From positions 65,801,653 to 65,865,652 of the forward strand of contig NC_134081.1 in the NCBI RefSeq assembly GCF_000715075.1: a stretch of 64,000 nucleotides of DNA, read 5' to 3'. This document shows, piece after piece, positions 47,094 to 57,127 of the stretch. Numbering within the stretch: the first letter of the stretch is position 1; each line of letters opens with the position of its first letter. This DNA is from Nicotiana tabacum (Eukaryota; Streptophyta; Magnoliopsida; Solanales; Solanaceae). The notes beneath the pieces were generated by a model. The model ran no database searches. It was not told where the DNA came from and saw only the letters and a list, made by a program, of their open reading frames with translations. The translations under genes and the position numbers were made by a program.

Positions 47094-48109
47094 TGATGAC
47101 CCAAAAACATGTCATCTTTAATTTAAACATTCATTTATGTGTTTTATGAAGATATTGGGAGCTTACATGCTATGAGTTACGTATCACTTGAATAGTTGAT
47201 GTTAATGTCGTTCCTTTTCTAGAAATATATTGCTTATGAGGCCATTGTTAGTATTGTTTTCATGTTATGTTACGTTGATTGGATTATGTATGTATTGTTA
47301 GGATTGGTTTCTGTGATTCTCTGGCATGTGGATAAGCCCAATTACAAAGGAAACTCTGGCAAAATATTTTGGAAATTTTGGGAATTAGTAAAATTCGGGA
47401 AATTTAAATGTGCGAAAGAAGAGATAAGTTATGTTATGTGTTTGGGGGCAGACTCGACTTCTCATTCGAGGAGTATTAACATGATGGATACCTATTGGAT
47501 ATGATAATAAGTGTACGAGGCATATTATAAGTGATATGGGGTCTAAGGAAAGTCCTAAGTCTAAGTCAAGTTGGAAATTTCGTGATAGACTAAAGTTCCA
47601 AATGAGTACGCACAAGACCAAATTTTGGACGAGCATATCTACATATATATAAGGATTTATGTGATGTAAAAACCTATCAAATGAAAGATCTTGGTGTCTA
47701 GTTTCTAACTCTTCAAATCGTTCGTCATTTGGACACTCCTACCAGAAGTTATGACCAAATTACCAAACGCTGGAAACAATTGTACTACCGCGCCGCCCCC
47801 CACGGTGCTAGGCGCCCCAAACCTATGGGAAATTCCAGAACGCTCCGAAATTTCATTCCCAGACACTTTTTGCACAGCCGCCCTGCGGCACCGCACGCGC
47901 CGCGGCTATACAAAAACAAGTTTTTATTACCCGAACCCCATTTCATTTAACTCGATTGGGGTTCATTTTTGGGGCAATATCTGGTGTTTTAAAGAGAAGG
48001 GAGAGTGATTCTAGAGAGCGAAAAGGGAAGAACTAAAGATTTCACTACTATTCCTTGAAACAAACCTTGAAATCGCATCAAAGGGTTGCTACGGCTTCAA
48101 AGAGGTAAG
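47094..48109 (+). mobile_element. Element A 3' LTR, first kilobase only
   Basis: Starts TGATGACCC and follows the 5' LTR to AAGAGGTAAG, where sequence continuous with the Ogre LTR takes over. About 1.9 kb of LTR A is missing. It carries a roughly 30-base GC-rich insertion near 47793-47821 (CGCCGCCCCCCACGG...) that is absent from the 5' LTR. Confidence 0.85.
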
Positions 48110-48784
48110 GGAGGAACGGTTATTAAAAGAGAGTCGCCACCTAACGGATTAAGGTGCATTAGGGCACCTATTGCAAATGACTCGGGTTTACTAGTTTGTG
48201 TCACCAAAGATCGGGTAAGGGCTCAAATTACCTTGAGGAGAAGGTGTTAGGCATTCCTTGAGGTCCACAACGGTGGGTCCCGGCCGAACTTAAATCATGT
48301 GAATTAGTCTAAGAGAGAAGAGAAACATAAAGAAAGAATCATTTTAATAGGAGTGGGGGTCCTAAGTTTTTTGGCCTAAAGGATCATCTCATGCAACATA
48401 AATAATACTTCGTAACTTCCCCAAGACGGGGGTGTTACTCATATTATTCAGCGGGCACAGACTATTATCTCCTGCTACCCGGTTACTATCTTTAAGTTAT
48501 TTGCCTAAAGCGATCTAATCAATTCTAAATTGTACCCTATGCGTGCACTACCCGTCCCTTGCCTATGGCCCAGGAGGCATTTGGACCTCTATTTTCGGAT
48601 GATTCTAGACTTAACTTAGATTGCTCAAAAATGATAAAAACTAGGTGACATACAAAACAAATTGGACTTTCATGTAAAAGCAAATAAGGGCTCGGGTTAG
48701 CCTCCACACTTAGATATCAAATGCACGCCAAACTGATTAGCATTGACAATTGCAGATTTTAATAAGTTAAGGTTGCAGAACGCT

Positions 48785-49370
48785 ATAGGCAGGATCTCTA
48801 TGGGACACTGAATTTAATGAGCAGACATTTTATACGTAAAAGCCTTTTCTCTTAATACAATTTCTAAAACCGACATAATTGCATACTGATTGTAGGTATA
48901 AGGGATTAAAACCTATAGGCATGATGTCTAGGTGATTCACGTGGTAACTAACAATGGTAATCACATGAATATATTCAGAATTGCTTAATCGAGTCCTATA
49001 GGCATGGTTTCTAGAATGGTAATTAGCACAGTGTTGAAAACTCTTAAAGAAATGAGCAGGGCGATAATTAAAACGGATTCAGACTCTATAGGCATGATTT
49101 CTTGAATTAAAACTGACTTTATATCCTATAGGCATGATTTCTATAATTAAAAAACTGATTTTAGATCCTATAGGCATGGCATCTAATTTGTAGATTAAAC
49201 CGTAGGTAAACGGAATTCTATGCACACATTGAGATATCATTCAATATCCTATAAGTATGGTTTCTAATAGGTAAAAGCAGAACACATTTGAACTAAATAA
49301 AGAATCTATAGGCAGGATTTCTAATGCACATTTGAGCAAAGTATTGAACCTATAGGCGGGATTTCTACCC
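48785..49370. repeat. Spaced CCTATAGGCATGATTTCTA motif, nine copies
   Basis: Copies start near 48788, 48912, 49002, 49085, 49126, 49172, 49245, 49307 and 49350, with 40-120 bases of unlike sequence between them. Each contains the palindrome CCTATAGG or a one-base variant. The same nine copies occur in the right LTR at 62660-63245. Confidence 0.85.
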
Positions 49371-52290
49371 ATTTCAATACAAGTGTAAGATAAAACCCCT
49401 TTCCCAATTTCACTAATACCCTAAAATGTTATTACAAGAATTAATATATACCAGAATGAATGGAATAAATTACAAAGTAGAATAACTATACGGAGCCTAC
49501 AGCAGGCCCAAAGATATACCCAGCCAAGCCAAGCCTTCATTCTTATGGCTCATAACAACCCAAAATTACATCTTCATTGACATAAGGCAGCCAGGAATTA
49601 AGTGATTCACCCAGTGGGCATAAAACAGAGTTGAGCATATAGAACCAAGACCTAGTGTGTTAGAGTTCCCAAGGACTTCAAAAACCCAGGGCAGTACGAG
49701 TTTTGGTTGGATAACAGAGATAATTCAGGGGAGAGACTAGGGACCAAGTCCTAGTGTGTCAGAGTTCACAAGGGTCTCAAATGAACCCTGAGCAGTGCTC
49801 ACACTAAGGAGGTCAAAGGACATAACCTACGTAGCCTTGGCTTTCAGCCGGCTAAGAATGGGATTCAAAGAGCTTAGGTGACAAGTGAAAGAAGGGACCA
49901 AAGTTTAGAAACAGGAATTGGGGGATTTAAACAGACACAACCAAATTGAGCAAACAAAGCAAACAGTTGAATAAATCACAGAACTTTAAAAAAGCAAGCT
50001 GAATGTAAATTGAGAAATAGGTCCCACACTTAGCGCAGGAGCAATCATATGCTGAAAAGAAGTTGAGAAAAGAACATGTTTGCAGGATTGACAAAGATTG
50101 TTGTACACAGGTGCAAAACAGGTTGAAACATGGTTGAATTATGCTAAGTACACAACCTTGTATTATTACCAAGAAAATAGGACAGCATTGTGATGAGTCA
50201 AATAATCATAGAAAGAGCAGGGCATCATGTTAGCACATGGGTGAGATTACAATCACGAATTAAGACACATATGCAAAACTATTACTACAGAGTAAAATCA
50301 TGTCAAGTAGCAGATATACGCATTCAAGCTTTGTCATAGTGGTCTAATTAGCTAAAGATGATCCGATTATAACAAAGGTTTAGCCTAACATTGCAAAGTA
50401 ACAATTCAAACATGAGAGACAACTGTTCTAAATCACAAGCAAACACCAGAGGGGTATGGGGTCGAGTGATCATGTTGAGTGACACAATAGCAGAGAGGTA
50501 GATTATGACTAACAATGAAGGTCTTAACACAGGCTAACACAAATGTGAGGCATCCACTACAGGGATTCATGACAAAGTAAGTAAAAATGTTCATGAGAAT
50601 TCAGGAGTCAATTCACTAACTGAATAAACCTTAAGAAGGTTCAGATTAATCGGGCTAGGAATAGATAACTTCAGAACTGGTAGCATTAAGAGCAGTTAAA
50701 TGATAAAGAGACTAAAAGCATATAAAGTTCACAGAACGATGCCTAAACATATCTCAGAAGCATATTGAACTATGGATTCAGAAGTAAGAACACATACAAG
50801 TCAAAGACACGTACGGATGAAATTGCAAAAGTCAAGTGACTTACCAGTTAAGCAAAAATGCATAAAATAACAGAAGACCACAATATTATGAATAGCAAGA
50901 TCTCAGAACTAAATGGCCTTGGCTTTCAGCCGGCCAAAATCAGAGTATAGAATGCAATATCAGAGTAAAGCTTTAGATCTAGTGAGGCTATAGAGAAAAA
51001 AAAGTGTCCTTCTAAAGGGAATGGGGGAAGTGTTTATATAGTGTAGAAATCGAACACATAGACATGGAAAATAAATTATTCAGATGCAAACAAGATAGAA
51101 AGAAAATATTCCGAAATCAATTAGAAGCGACTTTAAAGCATAAATTATAGATTCAGTAAATCAACAGGGAAACACACAAATAATACCAAAAATACCAAAA
51201 TCGTTCAGAGTCATATTTAAGGCAAAGAATAAAGTAAAAAATAGGGAAATATAAGGAAAAAGAGTAGTCAAACGCAGAAAAGGAAAATTTTCAAGTAAGA
51301 ATCAGTAAGAAACAAAGGGGAATTCAAACCCCTAGTTGGCAGAAGCCGAAGATTGGCCGAAATCTCGGCTACTCAGACCTATATAGCCATGGTTGTGAAG
51401 CATATGGACGAGATACATGTCCACATTCAAGTAGTCAAGAGAAAATGGTCAAAATATGAGGTGTAGTACTTGCCATGTTTAGGCAAGTACTAAGAGGTAA
51501 CATAGAATTGTAGGAGATGGTGGTATAATACACAAAAGGTAAGAAAATCATGGAAAATCCATGATTGAGGCAGATTCGAAGAGGTTTTTTGAGAGGCAGC
51601 GGGTTAGGGTTTTCAGAGAGGAGAGAATAGAGAGGCGGCGGGTTTTGAGGGAATGGGGTTAGGGTTTAGGGCTGAGTGATATAAGGAAAGGAGGGAGTCA
51701 TTTGTGAGTCGTTGATCATTTTTTATCAACGGCTGGGATTTGAGAAGGGGTTGGGTCGGGTTTTGACTGGGTTGGGTTGTTTAGGATTGGGCTGGGGTTA
51801 TTGGGCTAAGGTCTGGGTAGTCAGGTCCGAAATTAGGAGGAATTTAGGGCTAGATTTTAAATACCCAATATTAATAAAGTAAATAATTTATAAAAGTAAT
51901 AAATAAATAACAAAAATATCATTTGTGCATGAAAATGATTAAACACAATTATTTAATATTATAAAAAAATATAAAAAGTTATTTTTTGTATAAATAATGT
52001 AATTATATGTACATATGGGCTATTATTGCAAAATATGCAATTTAGCCCTAAAAATGCAAATGTAATTATACGAAAATGCACTGAAAATATTTAAAATCTC
52101 TTATTGGTATAAATGATAAGTTTGGATTATTAAATCATCATAAAAAATTGGGTGGGTAATTATTGGATATTTATATAATAAAATTCAGAAATAAATTGAT
52201 TTAAAGTCTTTATAAATCATGGAATATTATGAAAAATACTTGTGTATGCTTGTAAATTAAATGATGATGCATATGTACTATTTTGAAAGT

Positions 52291-52317
52291 GTATATATAT
52301 ATATATATATATATATA
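52291..52317. repeat. (AT)n microsatellite
   Basis: About 13 AT dinucleotides close to the start of the Ogre 3' LTR. Confidence 0.9.
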
Positions 52318-52362
52318 ATTATGCATTTTTAAAAATATATGAGGGAAAATTGGGTATCAACA

Positions 52363-52375
52363 GCTGCCCTCTTTA
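52363..52375 (-). other. Polypurine tract of the Ogre element
   Basis: The complement reads AAAGAGGGCAGC directly before the LTR start TGTTGATACCC. Confidence 0.75.
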
Positions 52376-52829
52376 CCTGGAAAGGATGAAAGAGTTGTCG
52401 GGTAAAGAAATGATGACCGACTTTGACCAAATGGGGATATTTTGAAAAATGTAGGTCGAACTCTTGTCTCTGAGCTGCCTACATATCCCTGATTTTACAG
52501 GAATCAGGCCATGTATAGTTCTAGATCCAACGGTGGAATGAACCGATGGAGTTGTTGCAAGAACGAACAAAATATTCTAGATAGGACAAATTGGGATTGA
52601 GAATGGTTATGGATACTTGAGTAGGTATCAGATGAGAATGGGTAACGGACGATGATCAGTTACGTTTGAAATAATTGAAGGATATGGACGTTGAATGGAA
52701 ACTGGAGCGAAGATTACTCCCGTTAGGATAATGGTTACTTACCGGATTACCTACAAACTCAAAATACGATGCATATAGATTATCGCATAAATTTAAACAT
52801 GATGAAAATTCCCTTTGGACCATAGTGAT

Positions 52830-53060
52830 TGTCTTTGGATGGTGAGGATGACGTCCTTAGACCATGATGTCCTGGGCCATGAATTGTGCAGTAAAGGATT
52901 CGCAGGCTATGAAATGATGTTCTCGGGCTATGAAGACGGTGCCTCTGAACCATGATACCTTTGAATAATGATGTGCAAGATTAAGAGATCCTCAGGCCAT
53001 GGCATGGTGTCTCCCGGCTATGAGGATAATGACTTCGGACTATGACACCTTCGGACAAAT
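52830..53060. repeat. Degenerate CGGGCTATGA repeat
   Basis: About nine diverged units of the type CGGGCTATGAGGATGGTGCC and GGACCATGATG, each roughly 25-30 bases, next to the main array. Confidence 0.6.
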
Positions 53061-53212
53061 TGGCTATATGTCAGCCTATGAGAAATGCAGAGACATGATG
53101 TTTGAGATAAAACCAGACAGGGCTTAATCCTATGTAGAGTTAGGAGTAGAGCTTAGTCCCTAGAGAAGAGTATAATGCAAGGTTTGTAATAGAGCAACAT
53201 TTGTGATCATGC

Positions 53213-54325
53213 AAGGAGAGACAATGCTTAGTCTCATGCTGGGAAGGCAGAGCTTAGCCTTATGGAAGAATTGAGACAGTGCGTAGTCTCATGCAAATGG
53301 AAGGCAATGCTTAGCCTTATGCAATTAAGGAGGCAGGGCTTAGCCTCATGCAAGATTGGAGACAGTGCTTAGTCTCACGCAAATGGAAGGCAATGCTTAG
53401 CCTTATGCAGTTGAGGAGGCAGGGCTTAGCCTCATGCAGGATGGAGACAACGCTTAGTCTCATGCAAATGGAAGGCAAAGCTTAGCCTTATGCAGTTGAG
53501 GAGGCAGGGCTTAGCCTCATGCAGGATGGAGACAATGCTTAGTCTCATGCAAATGGAAAGCAATGCTTAGCCTTATGCAGTCGAGGAGGCAGGGCTTAGC
53601 CTTATGCAGGATGGAGACAATGCTTAGTCTCATGCAAATGGAAGGCAATGCTTAGCCTCATGCAGTTGAGGAGGCATTGCTTAGCCTCATGCAGGATGGA
53701 GACAATGCTTAGTCTCATGCAAATGGAAGGCAATGCTTAGCCTTATGCAGTTGAGGAGGCAGGGCCTAGCCTCATACAGGATGGAGAAAGTGCTTAGTCT
53801 TATGCAAATGGAAGGCAATGCTTAGCCTTATGCAGTTGAGGAGGTAGGGCTTAGCCTCATGCAAGATTGAAGATAGTGCTTAGTCTCATGCAGATGGAAG
53901 GCAATGCTTAGCCTTATGCAGTTGAGGAGGCAAGTCTTAGCCTCATGCAAGATTTTAGACAATGCTTAGTCTCATGCAAATGGAAGGCAATGCTTAGCCT
54001 TATGCAGTTGAGGAGGCAAAGCTTAGCCTCACGCAAGATTTGAGACAATGCTTAGTCTCATGCAAATGGAAGGCAATGCTTAGCCTTATGCAGTTGAGGA
54101 GGCAGGGTTTAGCCTCATACAAGATTTGAGACAATGCTTAGTCTCATGCAAATGGAAGGCAATGCTTAGCCTTATGCAGTTGAGGAGGTGGGGCTTAGCC
54201 TCATGCAAGATGGGAGACAATGCTTAGTCTCATGCAATAAGAAAGGCATAGCTTAGCCTTGTGCAATTAAGGAGGCAGAGCTTAGCCTCATGCAAAATGG
54301 AGACAGTGCTTAGTCTCTTGCAATG
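53213..54325 (-). repeat. Ogre 3'-UTR tandem array, about 13 units of 86 bp
   Basis: Each roughly 86-bp unit has three submonomers of about 27-31 bp. Their cores are GAGGCAGGGCTTAGCCTC, GAGACAATGCTTAGTCTC and AAGGCAATGCTTAGCCTT, each followed by ATGCA. Every core is a five-base inverted repeat around an eight-base centre ending CTTA, and the stem arms change together between submonomers. Units are highly similar across the array, suggesting recent homogenisation. Confidence 0.95.
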
Positions 54326-54676
54326 AATAGATAATAAGTGATAGCGGAGTATTTCTTAGTTGTGGATGAGTTCGGTAGCCTTATTGTTGTGAAGACAGTG
54401 ATTCTAAGGTGCGCACGTACTAGTGACTATCTCTTGTTCCTGTATTCAAAGAAAAATTGTGAGTTTTGTGGGGGAGGTTGGTTCGTGCCTTTGTCTGCTC
54501 CGCTCCGCGTTGGAATCCTGTTCGAGTTACCATGGGTAGCATCTGGGTAAAAAATAAAGTTTTCAAAAAATATGCATGCATAGTTGTTCAAAACACAGTA
54601 CTGTGCAATTTAAAAATTGATTAGATGAACCAATAACTGCGACATTGTTAGAGACATTGCGACCTTCTTGCCATAG

Positions 54677-54795
54677 AATTTTGAGGGTCCTCCTCAAAAT
54701 TTTTCCCCAGTTACCTAGACGAATCTATGGCTGTTCCGCATATAGTGTCGTTGGCTGAACTTGCTTCGAAATTTTGAGGGTCCTCCTCAAAATTC
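54677..54795. repeat. Duplicated hairpin in the Ogre 3' UTR
   Basis: Two copies, about 92 bases apart, of AATTTTGAGG-GTCCT-CCTCAAAATT, each an inverted repeat with 10-11 base arms and a five-base loop, followed by a CCCCAGTT word. Confidence 0.8.
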
Positions 54796-54938
54796 TGCCC
54801 CAGTTTCTGATTAATGGAAAAATAGAAATTTTATTGTATTGTGACCGAATCCACAAGGCTTCCTATGTATCCACTCTTAAATGGAAATCAGGTCAAGCAT
54901 AGTTCAGTTACATAAACTGCATAAATGTAAACAGCTTT

Positions 54939-55790
54939 AAACATAGTATCTTTTGACTGCATCTGAGTTGATAGGTTTTGGCCAAATTTCTCCATCATGG
55001 AAAATAGTTATCATGGCCCTCATGTAGGTGGCCCCAGCATTCTTTAAACCAAACGGTATCATTTTGTTACAGTACACTCCCCACGGCGTGATGAAAGCTG
55101 TGTTCTCCGCGTCTTCTTCATCTATCTAGATCTGATGATAATCCGCGAAGCAATCAACAAAGGATTGGAGTTCATGCTTGGCACAATTGTCGATCAGTAT
55201 GTGTATATTTGGCAGTGGGGAATCATCTTTGGGACTTGCTCTGTTTAAATCCTGATAGTCGACACACACCCTGACCTTCCCGTCTTTCTTCAGAACCGAC
55301 ACGATGTTAGCCAACCAAGTTCGATATTCAACCACCCTGAGGACCTTAGCTTTGATTTTCTTGGTGACTTCTTCCTTGATTTTTAGACTCATGTCTGACT
55401 TGAACTTCCTGAGCTTCTGCTTTACTGGTGGACACATCGGATTGGTAGGCAGCTTATGAGCTACTATGGATGTGCTCAATCCAGTCATATCGTCATATGA
55501 CCATGCGAAAATGTCTTCATACTCTCTTAAGAAATGAGTGTACTCTTCCTTCTCTGATGGTGACAAGTGAATGCTTATGCAAGTTTCTTTGACGGTTTTA
55601 GAATCTCCCAAGTTGACTACCTCAGTCTCGTCTAGATTGGACTTAGGTTTGTTTTCAAAGTTTTTCACTTATCTGACAATTTCCTCGGGAATTATATCCT
55701 CTTCCAGATCCTCTAAATCATTATCCTTATGTTGCGTTATCTCTGTACATGTCACAGTCGTAAGTTCATCGGGGTAGGTAATAATAATAT
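54939..55790 (-). pseudogene. Ogre reverse transcriptase, truncated by internal deletion
   Basis: Minus-strand RT. Upstream part: LSPSEKEEYTHFLREYEDIF, KPPVKQKLRKF-type linker, then VLKKDGKVRVCVDYQDLNRA and SPKDDSPLPNIHILID. It runs on past a TAG at about 55128 into DEEDAENTAFITPWGVYC and MIPFGLKNAGATYMRAM. At TIFHD (about 54994) it jumps to GEIWPKPINSDAVKRYYV and a stop at 54941-54939, which looks like the C-terminal tail of the integrase end of an Ogre polyprotein. The YVDD active site, RNase H and integrase are missing. First catalytic Asp region: the usual Asp of FVDGFAGYHQ is Cys here (FVDCFADYHQI). Inactive. Confidence 0.8.
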
Positions 55791-55990
55791 TGTAGAAAAC
55801 AAAACGTAAAGAATAATAATAAATACTAAAAACATTAATGCATTTAGATAAATCTTGAAAACGTCAATTAGGTGCGGTCGATGACCCGAGCAATTATTTC
55901 AAAAAAAAATGCTTAAAACAAAATTCTGAAAACGTCTTTAATGCTCATAGAATTTCTTTTAAAAATAAATGATGCTAATTGTCAGGCTAC
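55791..55990 (-). other. Probable Ogre intron between protease and RT
   Basis: The frame ahead of RT stops at CCT GGG TAG; on the minus strand this is a fitting splice donor (G/GTAGCC at 55990). The following 200 bases are AT-rich, full of stops, and end in TTTTGTTTTCTACAA before an open frame restarts (TYPDELTTVTC). Ogre elements are known for a spliced intron at this place. Here the acceptor AG appears changed to AA. Confidence 0.6.
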
Positions 55991-57127
55991 CCAGGAACTC
56001 GATGGGCCCTTGATAGTGCAGCAATCCAGTTCTTGAGAACAGCTCCCTTCTCCAAGGTCTTAATAATGAGGCCTTCCTCCTCTTCCTCCTCAACTATCGC
56101 ACTGCAATCCATGTCTCCATCATCCAGAAACAGATTCCTTATACCGGCTAGAACTTCATCTTCTTCGGACTCCCACATCATGTCAGCTTAGTGAAATCAC
56201 TGGCTCAAATGTGGTACTGGTTGCTCTAGAGGGTAACAAGGACCACGCCATGATGGCAACCAATTCTGATACTCGTGCCAGGTGTATTCATACCCAAGTT
56301 CAAAAGTTGTGCCGTGACGATTTAGCTGTATTGGTTTGGTGATCTCCTGGAGATTTTTGCCGAAACCTTTGCCAGGCTCATACCCTGTCCATGCCAATAT
56401 GCCTTCTATCTTACTGCTCCACCATTTGTCCTTTTCAATTGCGTTGACGCGCTCGATGCGATGCTATGTTTCTCCACCCAAATTCCTTCTATTCTCGATG
56501 ACCGGAACAGTTTGACTAGTGTAAATGGGATTACTTCCGTCCCCATGGATGATCACTTACTGATTGTTCCGCTTAAATTTCAGGACCTAATGTAGAGTAG
56601 AAGCTACGGCCCCAGCGGCATGTATCCAAGGTCGTCCCAATAATAGGTTGTAGGTAGCAGATATGTCCAACACTTGAAAGTTAACATCAAACCAGGTTGG
56701 GCCCATCTGTCGGCTAAGGTTGGTTTCCCCAATTGTGGCCCTTTGAGACCCATCAAATGCTTTCACATTCATACTTCCTGCTCGTATCTCGTGCAGGCTT
56801 TTACTCAATCTTTTCAGCGTAGTTAGTGAACATATGTTAAGACTCGAACCCCCATATATCAGGACTCTGGCAATGAACTTATCCTCAAATTGCACTGTGA
56901 TATGCAGTGCCCTATTGTGACTTAGTCCTTCTGGTTATAGCTCGTCTTCATGAAAAGTGATCTTGTGGCTTTCCAATACTTGTCCTACCATATTGGCCAT
57001 CTCTCCACTGGTAATGTTGTTAGGTACACAAGCCTCATTCAATACTTTCATCAATGCATTCTTGTGTGCCTCAGAATTCTACAGTAGTGATAGAATGGAT
57101 ATCTGAGCAGGGGTTTTGTTCAAATTA
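55991..57127 (-). pseudogene. Ogre protease and G-patch region
   Basis: Aspartic protease within 56895-56587: ARVLIYGGSSLNIC, where DGGSS would be expected, so the catalytic Asp is Tyr; then FDVNFQVLDISATYNLLLGRPWIH. After a stop-bearing linker (56586-56400) comes a G-patch-like motif WTGYEPGKGFGKNLQ (56394-56350). An acidic tail follows (WESEEDEVLAGI..., 56178-55990) that ends at the intron donor. The region between gag and protease (57127-56896) has several stops. Order protease, G-patch, intron, RT is typical for Ogre/Tat polyproteins. Confidence 0.75.

Larger units (their letters stand above)
48107..52362 (-). mobile_element. Ogre element 3' LTR, terminal 62 bases missing
   Basis: About 4.26 kb on the minus strand. 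It starts TGTTGATACCCAATTTT (complement of 52362 downward) and runs to 48107, where it fuses with LTR A. The right-hand LTR (61926 on) has 62 more bases at this end, so the 3' terminus is deleted. The overlap with the right LTR (48110-50120 against 61988-64000) is about 95% identical by eye. Long LTRs of 4-5 kb are typical for Ogre. Contains nine spaced CCTATAGG motifs (48788-49367) and a run of AT dinucleotides. Confidence 0.9.
52376..54938 (-). mobile_element. Ogre 3' untranslated region
   Basis: Non-coding stretch between the end of the polyprotein (stop at 54941-54939) and the polypurine tract, about 2.5 kb. It holds a 1.1 kb tandem array (53213-54325), a diffuse repeat of GGCTATGA / GACCATGA words (52830-53060) and a duplicated hairpin (54677-54795). 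Variable 3' UTRs with tandem repeats are a known property of the Tat/Ogre lineage. Confidence 0.8.

Noticed and set aside
39031..48109. Element A as an intact, potentially active retrotransposon
   Set aside because: Lost gag start codon, about ten stops, two frameshifts and a truncated 3' LTR exclude autonomous activity.
48785..49370. CRISPR-like spaced repeats in the Ogre LTR
   Set aside because: Spacing is irregular (40-120 bases), the whole block is present in both LTRs of the element, and the genome is eukaryotic.
53213..54325. CRISPR-like regular array
   Set aside because: Units follow each other without unique spacers, the setting is a plant retrotransposon 3' UTR, and no cas genes are present. 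It is a tandem repeat.
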